A DNA stretch of 64,000 bases from Planctomycetota bacterium (GTDB lineage Bacteria; Planctomycetota; PLA2; JAEUHO01): contig JACKGW010000008.1 of the NCBI GenBank assembly GCA_020631815.1, forward strand, positions 1 through 64,000, in the 5' to 3' direction. This document shows, in pieces, positions 17,006-24,782 of this stretch. Made by a program: the position numbers and the translations under genes. Within the stretch, counting starts at the first letter, position 1. Each line of letters starts with the position of its first letter. The notes under the pieces are model-generated. The model was not told the origin of the DNA. It saw only the letters and a program-made list of their open reading frames with translations, and did no database searches.

Positions 17006-17093
17006 GAGCCCGGTGAGATCTCCACTTCACGCGGCGCTGCGCACGGCCATGGGGTGATCCGTCCGAGCGTGAAGGGAAGATCTCACCCGGCTC
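17006..17093. repeat. family A hairpin repeat, copy 4
   Basis: Arms 17006-17032 and 17067-17093, same text as copies 1 and 2 in the arms, with a loop that differs at several bases. It is preceded by CGTGGCTCGCGTACC, the joint found between C and A at the other loci. The stretch between it and family B (17100-17200) shows no gene. Confidence 0.85.
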
Positions 17094-17205
17094 GTCCCCT
17101 GGGGTGCGCAGCACCCCAGCACATTCGCAGTCTTCTCCTCACGCGCTATCAGCGGCGTCCGCCGACGGGCGACAGGGGTCTGGCTGCACAATCCGGCTCG
17201 TCGGG

Positions 17206-17283
17206 GCGACGGTAGCGCGCCACCATCGGCGACGACTCGTGGTCTGTTCACTCGAGGAGCCGATGGTGGTGCGGGACCGAGCA
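17206..17283. repeat. family B hairpin repeat, copy 3
   Basis: Arms 17217-17230 and 17259-17272. The whole segment is identical to 6285-6362. It ends about 40 bases before the stop codon of the STAS gene, so it lies in that gene's 3' untranslated region. Confidence 0.85.
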
Positions 17284-17323
17284 TCCGGCGAGCAGCCCCT
17301 ACGCACCCCTGCCGTCGCCCAAC

Positions 17324-17650
17324 CTACTTAAGGGCGGCGTCGCGGTTGTCGCGAAGATCAAAGATGGTGCTGAGGCGGGCGAGGTCGAAGAGCTTGCGCA
17401 CGTCGGGGGCCAGGCCGCAGAGGCGCAGCTTGCCGCCGTAGCGGCCGACGGCCTGCAGGGCCTCGATGAGCGTCGCCAAGCCGCTGGAGTCGATGAACGA
17501 CACCTGGCCCAGGTCCACCACGAGCGGCGTGGCCCGACCCTCGAGCGCCTTGCGCAGGCTGCCGCGCAGCTCGGGCGAGGTGTGCATGTCGACTTGACCG
17601 CACACCGTGAAGATCGCGGCCGTGCCTTCGGTCTCGTGCGTGATCTTCAT
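17324..17650 (-). CDS. STAS-domain anti-sigma factor antagonist
   Basis: A 108-residue single STAS domain of the SpoIIAA/RsbV type. The phosphorylatable serine is in FIDSSGLATL (about residue 54), and the N-terminal strands and FTVCGQVDMHTSPELR are typical. Such proteins bind and neutralise the partner kinase/anti-sigma factor when dephosphorylated, freeing a sigma factor or another target. The start ATG overlaps the stop of the upstream HATPase gene (ATGA at 17647-17650), so the two are coupled. No PP2C phosphatase or sigma factor is adjacent. Confidence 0.92.
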   Translation of the reverse strand: MKITHETEGTAAIFTVCGQVDMHTSPELRGSLRKALEGRATPLVVDLGQVSFIDSSGLATLIEALQAVGRYGGKLRLCGLAPDVRKLFDLARLSTIFDLRDNRDAALK

Positions 17651-18117
17651 GACGTGGGATCCTCGGCGGGGGCGACTCGCTTCACCAGCCGGAGGGTCGT
17701 CCCACCGTGCTCGTTGCGCGTGTACGCCACGTCGTCCATGGTCGATTGGATCAGATGGACCCCCAATCCGCCAGGGCGGATCTGGTCGAGGGGGCGGGAA
17801 GCGATGCGGCTCGGGTCCACCCAGGTGGCGTGGTCCTCGATCTCGATCAGGAGCTCGCCAGGCGACGCCTCGAAGCGGAAGTCGATCCGCTGGTCCTCGG
17901 CGTTGTGGTAGGCGTGCCGGATCACGTTGCTCCACGCCTCCGTGATGGCCAGCATCAGGTGGCGTGCGGTCTCCGTCTCGATGCCCGCGAGCTCGGCCGC
18001 TTCGACCGTGATCGCGCGGACGAGCGGGAGGTACTTGGGGTGGGAGGGGAGCGTCCCCTCCAGCCGGTCCGGCGCGCACGCGGCGTGGTCGCCCTGACGT
18101 CCCGTCGTGTCCGTCAC
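17647..18117 (-). CDS. SpoIIAB/RsbW-like serine-protein kinase (anti-sigma factor)
   Basis: A 156-residue HATPase_c_2 protein. The GHKL ATP-binding boxes are visible: LAITEAWSNVIRHAY (N box), EIEDHATWVDPS (G1-like, with the Asp) and GGLGVHLIQSTMD (G2). It would phosphorylate the STAS protein encoded next and bind its target when free. GTG 18117 has GAGGAGG upstream, and its codon overlaps the TGA of the preceding lipoprotein gene. The order lipoprotein, kinase, antagonist suggests the lipoprotein could feed an envelope signal into the switch, but that is inference. Confidence 0.9.
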   Translation of the reverse strand: MTDTTGRQGDHAACAPDRLEGTLPSHPKYLPLVRAITVEAAELAGIETETARHLMLAITEAWSNVIRHAYHNAEDQRIDFRFEASPGELLIEIEDHATWVDPSRIASRPLDQIRPGGLGVHLIQSTMDDVAYTRNEHGGTTLRLVKRVAPAEDPTS

Positions 18118-18647
18118 GCGCCCTCCTCGTCGGTCATCGGCACGTCGCTCGCGGGCAGCTCGAGGTCCGGCGCGTCGACCTCGACGGACGGGCCCGTCGG
18201 CGGGTCCGTGTCGACCGTCGGCGCCGTGGGCTCCGGGGGTGCGGCGACCTCGCCCGCCACGATCGGCTGCGTCGTCTCGCCGCGCCACCACGCCCACCAG
18301 GCGTCCACATGGCGCGCGCGCTCTCCGCGCTCCAGGAAGGGGCGGTAGCCCGTGTCGTGGCCCGTGGCTTCGCGCAGCCGGGCGTACGCCTGCATGCGCA
18401 CGGTGAGGTCCTCGTCGTCGAGGCGCTCGATCCACGCGGCGATCCTCTCGCCGCGCGCGCCCACCGGGCTCGCCGCATCCAGCGCAAGCGCTCGGCTCCG
18501 GACGCCCGGCGACAGGGCGTACACGTCCCGGGCCGGGTCCACCGGCCGCGGGCACGAGCCCGAGCTGCAGCCCACCGCCAGCGTGGTGGTCGCAGCGAGG
18601 ACCGCGCAGGGCCAGAGTCGGGCCCGGGGGGAGGAGCGAGGGGTCAT
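18114..18647 (-). CDS. putative lipoprotein with HEAT-like motif
   Basis: A 177-residue protein with an N-terminal signal and lipobox (VLAATTTLAVGC, Cys about residue 27). The middle has one HEAT-like unit (DDEDLTVRMQAYARLREATGHDTGY) followed by HVDAWWAWWRGE, the same terminal motif seen in the other HEAT proteins here. The last ~50 residues are Pro/Asp/Thr-rich and acidic. It precedes and overlaps the anti-sigma kinase gene (GTGA), so it is the first gene of a three-gene unit. Function unknown; a sensor or assembly role for the switch is a guess. Confidence 0.75.
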   Translation of the reverse strand: MTPRSSPRARLWPCAVLAATTTLAVGCSSGSCPRPVDPARDVYALSPGVRSRALALDAASPVGARGERIAAWIERLDDEDLTVRMQAYARLREATGHDTGYRPFLERGERARHVDAWWAWWRGETTQPIVAGEVAAPPEPTAPTVDTDPPTGPSVEVDAPDLELPASDVPMTDEEGA

Positions 18648-18682
18648 CGGCACCCTGAGGGTGCGCTGGGGCCGGAGGAACG

Positions 18683-19693
18683 TCAACGACGGGACGGCAG
18701 CCCGGGCTGGCGCGCCGCGAGCTGACCCTCGCGGCGGTACGCCTCCACGGTCTGCGCAAATCCGCTCCGGACGTCGTGAACCGGACGCCACGCCGTGTCG
18801 GCTGCGAGCGCGTCTGCCGAGCAGACCCAGTGCCGCGCGGCTACCTCCACCACGCGCTGCGAGCCCAGCAGGGATGCGCGACCCGTCAGCTGCGTGCCCA
18901 GGTCGGCCACGGAGCCGACCAGTCGCAGGACCGAGGCAGGTACGGGAAGCCGGCGCGCGCGGCGTCCCACGGCGGCCTCGGCCGCCTCGATGATGGCCTC
19001 CATGGTCAGCAGCTCGGGATGCGCGACCGTGTACGTGCGGCCTCGCGCCTGCGGCGTGTCCGTAACGGCCAGCAGCGCCTCCACGACGTCGTCGGCGTGC
19101 ACGAGGCTGTAGACCGATCCGCGCCCGCCAGGCAGCAGCGCCAGGCCCCGCTCCACGGCGCGGAACAGCGTGAGGAAGTCGCGGTCGCCCGGTCCGTACA
19201 CGGCGGTGGGGCGCACGGTGACCCAGGGCAGTGGCCCGGCGTGACGCGCGATCAGCCCCTCGGCGTGGGCCTTGCTCGCGCCGTACCACGACAGGGCGGG
19301 CGGCAGGTCGGCGTCGGGAACGGGCGTCGGGCAGGGCGAAGGCCCTCGCGCTGCGGTGCTGGAGCAGTACACGAAGCGGTCGACGCGGCCGCCGTCGCGC
19401 GCCGCGGCCAGCAGACGCGCCGTGCCGCCGGCGTTCACGTCGAACATCTCCGCGCGCGTCCGCGCCCGCGTCAGCCCTCCCAGATGGAAGACGGCGTCGA
19501 TGTCGCGCACTGCCGCCGCGATGCTCGCGGAGTCCCGGAGATCGCCGCGGGCCACCTCCACGTCCCAGGCGGCGAGCGACTCGGGCAGCCCGGCCCGACG
19601 GTAGAGGATGCGGACCTCGTCCCCGCGCTCCCGCAGGCGCCGCACCAAGTGCCGGCCGATGAACCCGTGCCCGCCCGTGACCAACGCCCGCAT
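18683..19693 (-). CDS. NAD-dependent epimerase/dehydratase (extended SDR), possible ceramide reductase
   Basis: A 336-residue extended short-chain dehydrogenase. The Rossmann start is VTGGHGFIGRHL (GxxGxxG), and the active site is SSTAA followed by SWYGASK (YxxxK). VRPTAVYGPGDRDFL and SLVHADDVVEAL are typical of the NAD-dependent epimerase group. It is divergent from the serine palmitoyltransferase-like gene 155 bases away. In Caulobacter a similar SDR (CerR) reduces the 3-keto sphingoid intermediate, so a role in ceramide synthesis is plausible here, though many SDRs of this type act on sugars. ATG 19693 sits at the normal distance from the Rossmann motif but has no clear ribosome site. Confidence 0.8.
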   Translation of the reverse strand: MRALVTGGHGFIGRHLVRRLRERGDEVRILYRRAGLPESLAAWDVEVARGDLRDSASIAAAVRDIDAVFHLGGLTRARTRAEMFDVNAGGTARLLAAARDGGRVDRFVYCSSTAARGPSPCPTPVPDADLPPALSWYGASKAHAEGLIARHAGPLPWVTVRPTAVYGPGDRDFLTLFRAVERGLALLPGGRGSVYSLVHADDVVEALLAVTDTPQARGRTYTVAHPELLTMEAIIEAAEAAVGRRARRLPVPASVLRLVGSVADLGTQLTGRASLLGSQRVVEVAARHWVCSADALAADTAWRPVHDVRSGFAQTVEAYRREGQLAARQPGLPSRR

Positions 19694-19848
19694 GGGGGGG
19701 GAGGATATGCGACACCCCGGCCCGGGCGCGGTGTCGGGGCGCGCCGCCGGGGGACGTTCCGCGTAGGCTGTCGCGGCCGGGGCGCAGGGGCGGCCCGGCC
19801 GCCGATGCCCCTCCCCGGCCCGGGACGCGGCCACATTCCCGCGAGGAC

Positions 19849-21069
19849 GTGACAGCGTTGGACCTCTTCGAGAAGGCCTACCGGTACCACCGGGCCGACG
19901 ACCTCCGCAGCGCGGGCCTGTACCCGTACTTCCGCGCCATCCAGGAGTCGGCGGGCGGGACGAACGTCGTGATCGACGGGCGCCGCATGGTCATGGCCGG
20001 CTCGAACAACTACCTCGGCCTCACCCACGACCCTCGCGTCGTCGAGGCGGCCCAGCGGGCCGTGCGCGACTTCGGCACGGGGTGCACCGGCTCGCGCTTT
20101 CTCAACGGGACCCTGCGCATCCACGAGGAGATGGAGGAGCGCCTCGCCGACTTCCTGAAGATGGAGGCGTGCATCACCTCGGGCACGGGCTTCCAGACCA
20201 ACGTCGGCTTGCTCGGCGCCCTGTGTGGCCGTGAAGACGTCATCTTCGGCGACCGCGACAACCACGCCTCCATCATCGATGGCTGTCGCCTGTCGTTCGC
20301 CAAGCTCTACAAGTACCGCCACAACGACGTGCTCGATCTCGAGCGCCTGCTGGGCAGCACCCGGGTACCGGACGACGGCGGCCGCTTGATCATCACGGAC
20401 GGCGTGTTCTCCATGCTCGGCGACTTGGCCCCGCTGCCCGAGATCGTCGAGCTGGCCAAGCGCTACGACGCCCGCACCGTCGTCGACGATGCGCATGGGC
20501 TTGGCGTGCTGGGCGAGGGCGGCCGCGGTACGTGCGAGCACTTCGGCGTGCTCGGCGACGTGGACATCATCGTCGGCACGTTCAGCAAGTCCTTCGCCTG
20601 CCTCGGCGGCTTCATCGCCGGCCCGCGCAAGGTCATCGACACCCTCAAGCACACGTCGCGCTCGATCATCTTCAGCGCCAGCATGACGCCTTCGAGCGTC
20701 GCCACGGTCTTGGCCTGCCTGGACATCATCCACGCCGAGCCCGAGCGCCGCGAGCGCCTCTGGCGGCACGTGGAGCGCATGAAGGTCGGCCTGGAGAGCC
20801 TGGGGCTCGAGGTCGTCGCCGGCGGCAGCCCCATCCTCAGCGTCGTGACCGGCGACGAGACCACCACGATGGAAGCCAACCGCCTGCTCTTCGAGCAGGG
20901 GGTGTTCGTGAACGCCGTGCTGCCGCCCGCGGCGCCTCCGGGGCAGAGCCTCCTGCGCACGTCGTACATGGCCACGCACAGCGAGGACGACCTCGACCGC
21001 ATCCTCGAGGCGTTCCGCCACGTCGCCGCGCGGTTCCCCGTCCTGCGACGGGAGTCCGTCACCGAATGA
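19849..21069 (+). CDS. serine palmitoyltransferase-like alpha-oxoamine synthase
   Basis: A 406-residue PLP enzyme of the AONS/SPT family, which joins an amino acid and an acyl thioester with loss of CO2. Visible features: NNYLGLTHDPRV near the N-terminus, GTGCTGSRFLNGT, the pyridine-stacking His in DRDNHASIIDG, VDDAHGLGVLGEGG, and the PLP lysine in VGTFSKSFA (about residue 249). Within this family the sequence leans to serine palmitoyltransferase rather than BioF or Kbl because of its genomic neighbours; residues alone do not decide. GTG 19849 was used; TTG 19858 is an alternative. It starts a run with a GNAT-like acyltransferase and Mla transport genes. Confidence 0.8.
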   Translation: MTALDLFEKAYRYHRADDLRSAGLYPYFRAIQESAGGTNVVIDGRRMVMAGSNNYLGLTHDPRVVEAAQRAVRDFGTGCTGSRFLNGTLRIHEEMEERLADFLKMEACITSGTGFQTNVGLLGALCGREDVIFGDRDNHASIIDGCRLSFAKLYKYRHNDVLDLERLLGSTRVPDDGGRLIITDGVFSMLGDLAPLPEIVELAKRYDARTVVDDAHGLGVLGEGGRGTCEHFGVLGDVDIIVGTFSKSFACLGGFIAGPRKVIDTLKHTSRSIIFSASMTPSSVATVLACLDIIHAEPERRERLWRHVERMKVGLESLGLEVVAGGSPILSVVTGDETTTMEANRLLFEQGVFVNAVLPPAAPPGQSLLRTSYMATHSEDDLDRILEAFRHVAARFPVLRRESVTE

Positions 21070-21133
21070 CGGGTCATCGATTCGCGCTGTGGGCGTCTCG
21101 CTGCACCGCGGTCAGCGTCTCCGGCGAGCGCCC

Positions 21134-22282
21134 GTGAGCTCCGCGCCGCTCCGTGTCGAGCCGGAGGTCGGACGCAAGGACCGGCGGGCCTTCATCGACC
21201 TGCCCTACCGGCTCAACCGGCACGAGGCGGGGTGGGTTCCTCCGCTGCGCATGGGCGAAGCCAAGCTCATGGACCGCAAGGCCAACCCGTTCTTCCAGTA
21301 CGGAAGCGCCCAGCACTTCCTGGCGCGACGGGGCTCGCGGGTGGTCGGGCGCGTGGCGGCCATCGAGAACCCGCGGCACAACGAGTTCCACGAGGACCGG
21401 GTCGGCTTCTTCGGGTTCTTCGACCTCGAGTCCGACCCCGAGGTGGCCGCGGCGTTGCTGCGCGCCGCCGATGCCTGGATCGCCGATCGTGGCCTGGGAC
21501 CGCTGCGCGGCCCGGTCAGCTACAGCACGAACGACACCTGCGGCGTGCTGGTGGAGGGCTACGACGAGCACCCGACGCTGCTGATGCCGTGGAACCGTCC
21601 GGACTACGACGAGCTGATCCGGGGCGTCGGGCTCGTGAAGGCCAAGGACCTCCTGGCGCTGCACGTCTCGGCGTACGAGCCGATCCCCGAGCGCTGGGCG
21701 CGCGTGATCCAGCGACGGATGGAGCGCGGCTCGACCGTCCTCCGGCGCATCGATCTCAAGCGCTTCGACGAGGAGCGCAAGGTCCTGAAGGACCTCTACA
21801 ACCGCTGCTGGGAGCGCAACTGGGGCTTCGTGCCGGCGACGGACGCCGAGTTCGAGCATGCCGCCGACGATCTCAAGATGCTGCTCGACGCCAACATGTC
21901 GTCGATCGCCATGCGCGGTGACGAGCCCGTCGGGTTCTCCATCTTCTTGAAGGACCTCAACGTCATCCTGGCGCAGGGCCCGCGCAACGGCCGTCTGTTC
22001 CCCACGCTGTGGTGGCACGTGCTGCGCGGGTTGAAGCGGCCGCTGACGACGCGCTGCATCCTGCTGGGCGTCGTGCCGGAGGCGCGCGGCGGCGCCATCA
22101 CCGAGGCCATGATCGCCCACGTGCTCGCGACGTCCCGACAGCACCAGATGCCCTACTCGGAGTGCGGCTGGGTGCTGGAGGACAACGAGAAGATGCTGGG
22201 CCCGATCCTCCAGCTCGGCGGCGAGGTGCGCAAGCGCTACCGCCTCTACGAGTCGCCCACGCCCCGGCTGCCCGTCGCCTGA
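21134..22282 (+). CDS. GNAT-like N-acyltransferase, candidate bacterial ceramide synthase
   Basis: A 382-residue protein of a family often found beside SPT-like genes. Typical text includes DLPYRLNRHEAGWVPPLRM, NPFFQYGSAQHFLARR, VGRVAAIENPRHNEFH and GFFGFFDLESD near the N-terminus, then GPVSYSTNDTCGVLVEGYDEHP. The C-terminal half has a second acyltransferase-like part (NRCWERNWGFVPATD, GDEPVGFSIFLKD, EARGGAITEAMI). Two GNAT-like folds are likely. In Caulobacter a protein of the GNAT superfamily (bCerS) acylates the sphingoid base, and the position here fits that job. GTG 21134 was taken; GTG 21089 would add 15 residues. Assignment as ceramide synthase is inference from context. Confidence 0.7.
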   Translation: MSSAPLRVEPEVGRKDRRAFIDLPYRLNRHEAGWVPPLRMGEAKLMDRKANPFFQYGSAQHFLARRGSRVVGRVAAIENPRHNEFHEDRVGFFGFFDLESDPEVAAALLRAADAWIADRGLGPLRGPVSYSTNDTCGVLVEGYDEHPTLLMPWNRPDYDELIRGVGLVKAKDLLALHVSAYEPIPERWARVIQRRMERGSTVLRRIDLKRFDEERKVLKDLYNRCWERNWGFVPATDAEFEHAADDLKMLLDANMSSIAMRGDEPVGFSIFLKDLNVILAQGPRNGRLFPTLWWHVLRGLKRPLTTRCILLGVVPEARGGAITEAMIAHVLATSRQHQMPYSECGWVLEDNEKMLGPILQLGGEVRKRYRLYESPTPRLPVA

Positions 22283-22393
22283 GCGCCCACGAGCGCCCGC
22301 GGCGGCCGAACGGCCCGCCTGCGGGGCGGAACAGCGGCGCCGCCGCCCCGTCCGCCCCTTGAATCAGGCGCTCCGGGCGGCGACCCTGCCACG

Positions 22394-23206
22394 ATGCACC
22401 GTCGGGGCCCGGTCGCGCACGCGTTGGAATCCCTGGGCGGAGCCACGCTCGGACTCGTCAGCTTCATCGGCGGCACCGGCCTGCTGCTCCGCGAGAGCGC
22501 GGCCCACGGGCTGAAGGAGGCCTGGCGCCGCACGCCCATCGCGGCCCGGGTGTTCCGGACCCAGGCCGTGCGCAGCGGCCCGCGGTCCCTGCCCGTGGTC
22601 ATCCTCGTGAACCTCTTCGTGGGCATGATCCTGGCCCTCATCGGCGGCCGGATCCTGATCTCGCTCGGGTTCAAGGAGTACGTCGGCCGGCTGATGGGCA
22701 TCGGCATGGTGCTCGAGCTCGGGCCCTTGCTGACGGCCATCATCATGACGGGCTACATCGGCGCCGCGTACACGGCCGAGATCGCCTCCATGGTCGTCAG
22801 CGAGGAGATCACCGCCCTCGAGACCATGGCACTCAAGCCGGCGCGGCTCGTCGCCGCGCCACGCATCCTCGCCGTCACCCTGATGGTGCCGTGCGTCACC
22901 CTGGTGGGGGACGTGATCGGCATCTACGGCGGTCGCCTCGTGGCGGGAGGCGTGCTCGAGATCGGTGCGAACACGTACTGGGAACAGGTCTGGATGCAGC
23001 TCACGACCGAGAACATCCGCGACGGCTTCGTGAAGTCGATCGTGTTCGGTCTGCTCGTGGGCTTGGTCGGTTGCTACAAGGGCTTCCGGGCCCGGGGCGG
23101 CGCCGAAGGTGTCGGTCGTGCGACGACCAGCTCGGTCGTCACGGCCATCGTCGCCATCCTCATCGCGGACGGCATCCTCAACTACCTCATGCTGTTCCGG
23201 CTGTAG
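22394..23206 (+). CDS. MlaE-family ABC transporter permease
   Basis: A 270-residue permease with about five or six membrane helices. The family core is clear: VVILVNLFVGMILALIGG, LGPLLTAIIMTGYIGAAYTAEI, VVSEEITALETMALKPARLVAAPRI (the conserved EEIDAL-like coupling helix), and FGLLVGLVGCYKGFRARGGAEGVGRATTSSVV. MlaE proteins form the membrane core of ABC systems that move phospholipids or other lipids across the envelope together with MlaD (MCE) and MlaF (ATPase). MlaD follows immediately. No ATPase gene is in the window, so MlaF must be encoded elsewhere or shared. Placement after the SPT-like and GNAT-like genes hints that the cargo may be a sphingolipid. Confidence 0.92.
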   Translation: MHRRGPVAHALESLGGATLGLVSFIGGTGLLLRESAAHGLKEAWRRTPIAARVFRTQAVRSGPRSLPVVILVNLFVGMILALIGGRILISLGFKEYVGRLMGIGMVLELGPLLTAIIMTGYIGAAYTAEIASMVVSEEITALETMALKPARLVAAPRILAVTLMVPCVTLVGDVIGIYGGRLVAGGVLEIGANTYWEQVWMQLTTENIRDGFVKSIVFGLLVGLVGCYKGFRARGGAEGVGRATTSSVVTAIVAILIADGILNYLMLFRL

Positions 23207-23218
23207 CGGGGAGGGGTC

Positions 23219-24607
23219 ATGTACACGAAGAAGGCGGAGCTGAAGGTCGGCATCCTGGTCCTCGTGGCGTTGGCCATCTTGCTGGGCCTGCTGTTCTTCG
23301 CCGGCGGCGAGTACAAGCCGTGGGGCAGCTATGCGCGCTGGAACCTGCGCTTCGCCCAGGGCCGCGCCGCGCCGCGGCCGGGCGATCCCGTCTCCATGAA
23401 CGGCACGCCCATCGGCCACGTGGAGAAGGTGGAGCTTGCCGAGGAAGTGCGTCGCGGCGAGCAGCTGACCGATGCCGACCGCCTGCGCCTGGGCCTCGCC
23501 GCGGGCGATCCCGTGGGCGACAAGGAGCTGCGTGAGGTGTACGTGCGCGCCGTGATCCGCACGGACCCTGGCCTGCGCGTGCCCGTCGGCACCAAGGGGC
23601 TCATCGAGACGAACATCGCCGGGGTGCGCAGCCTGCACCTCGTGCCCGGGACGGCCGAGGAGAACCTGTCGCCGGAGTCCACCCAGACCAGCCCGATCTT
23701 GGCCGTCGAGGGCGCCGGGCTCGACAGCGTGACGGCGCAGCTCGACGGTGCACTCACCGAGATCCGTCGGGCCGCCATCGGCATCGACAGGCTGGCCACG
23801 GAAGGCGTCGGCGTGCTCGGCGAGGCACGGAGCCTGCTCCAGAGCCTCACCGAGAAGGTGGACGCCTTGGACACGGCGGGCCTCAGCGAAGAGGCCGTCG
23901 GCACCGTGCGCGACGTCCGGGCCGCCGTGGCGCGCATCGACGAACGGCTGGGCAACGTGCTCGCGCAGTTCGAAGAGGCGGGCCGCGGCGCGGCCGCGCT
24001 GACGGCCGACGGTCGCGAGGTCCTGGCCTCGGTCCGTGAGGACCTCGGCCGCGTCCTGGAGAAGGCCGAGAGCGCGCTTGGCTCCGTGGACGGCGCCGCC
24101 AAGAGCATCGAGTCGCTCGTCGGCGAGAGCGGCCCCAAGGTCTCCCAGTTCCTCGACTCGATGGTCGCCACGGGCGGACGCCTCGAGCGTTTCGCCGGCG
24201 AGCTCGAGGGCCTCGGACCGCGTGCGCGCGAGATCCTGGACAACGCCGGTCTCAAGTCCGACGAGCTGCTCGCCGCGCTCGTGGACACGGCCCACAACCT
24301 GTTCGATGCCAGCGAGGACATCCGGGCCCATCCCTGGAAGCTCCTGAACGAGCCCGAGGCGGACCAGATCGCCTACGACAACCTGCGCCAGGCCTCGCAC
24401 AGCTACCTGCTGGCCATGCGCGAGCTGAACCGCTCGGCGGCGCGCCTCGAGGTGCTCGTGGCCCGTCGCGACGAGGGCGACGCCACGGCCGAGGCCGCCC
24501 TGCAGGAGGCCCTGGTCACGTTCCGCAACGCACTGCAGCGCTACAACGCCGACGAGGCCCGCTGGAACCAGCTGTTCCGCGGCGCCGCCCCACGCTCCGG
24601 GCGGTAG
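23219..24607 (+). CDS. MlaD/MCE-domain lipid transport protein
   Basis: A 462-residue protein anchored by one N-terminal helix (VGILVLVALAILLGLLFFAGG). Residues ~40-145 form an MCE domain (LRFAQGRAAPRPGDPVSMNGTPIGHVEKVEL ... VYVRAVIRTDPGLRVPVGTKGLIETNIAGVRSLHL). The rest is a very long alpha-helical segment with Ala/Glu/Leu heptads, longer than E. coli MlaD (183 residues). It resembles MCE proteins that build tubes or bridges between membranes. It starts 13 bases after MlaE with GGGGAGGGG upstream of its ATG. It would bind the MlaE permease and shuttle lipid in the periplasm. Confidence 0.9.
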   Translation: MYTKKAELKVGILVLVALAILLGLLFFAGGEYKPWGSYARWNLRFAQGRAAPRPGDPVSMNGTPIGHVEKVELAEEVRRGEQLTDADRLRLGLAAGDPVGDKELREVYVRAVIRTDPGLRVPVGTKGLIETNIAGVRSLHLVPGTAEENLSPESTQTSPILAVEGAGLDSVTAQLDGALTEIRRAAIGIDRLATEGVGVLGEARSLLQSLTEKVDALDTAGLSEEAVGTVRDVRAAVARIDERLGNVLAQFEEAGRGAAALTADGREVLASVREDLGRVLEKAESALGSVDGAAKSIESLVGESGPKVSQFLDSMVATGGRLERFAGELEGLGPRAREILDNAGLKSDELLAALVDTAHNLFDASEDIRAHPWKLLNEPEADQIAYDNLRQASHSYLLAMRELNRSAARLEVLVARRDEGDATAEAALQEALVTFRNALQRYNADEARWNQLFRGAAPRSGR

Positions 24608-24694
24608 GCGACCCCCTCGTCGGACCGCCCCGGCGCCCCGTCCCGCCGGGTCGGTGAAGACCGTCTGGAACCGCAGTAGGGGCGCTGCCCCGTG

Positions 24695-24726
24695 TTGTCA
24701 GGGGGACGGGGTGCCGTTGCTATCCT
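24695..24726 (+). promoter_or_regulatory. candidate promoter upstream of the mdh-arg unit
   Basis: TGCTATCCT at 24718-24726 reads as an extended -10 (TG, one base, then TATCCT), with TTGTCA at 24695-24700 as a possible -35 at a long 20-base spacing. It lies about 55 bases before the mdh start. It is suggestive only. The remaining 24608-24694 gap shows nothing else clear. Confidence 0.35.
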
Positions 24727-24782
24727 CCCGGCCCCCGTAGCGCCGGGCAGGCGCCCCGCGGACGGGCAGCGAAGGAGCGAGC

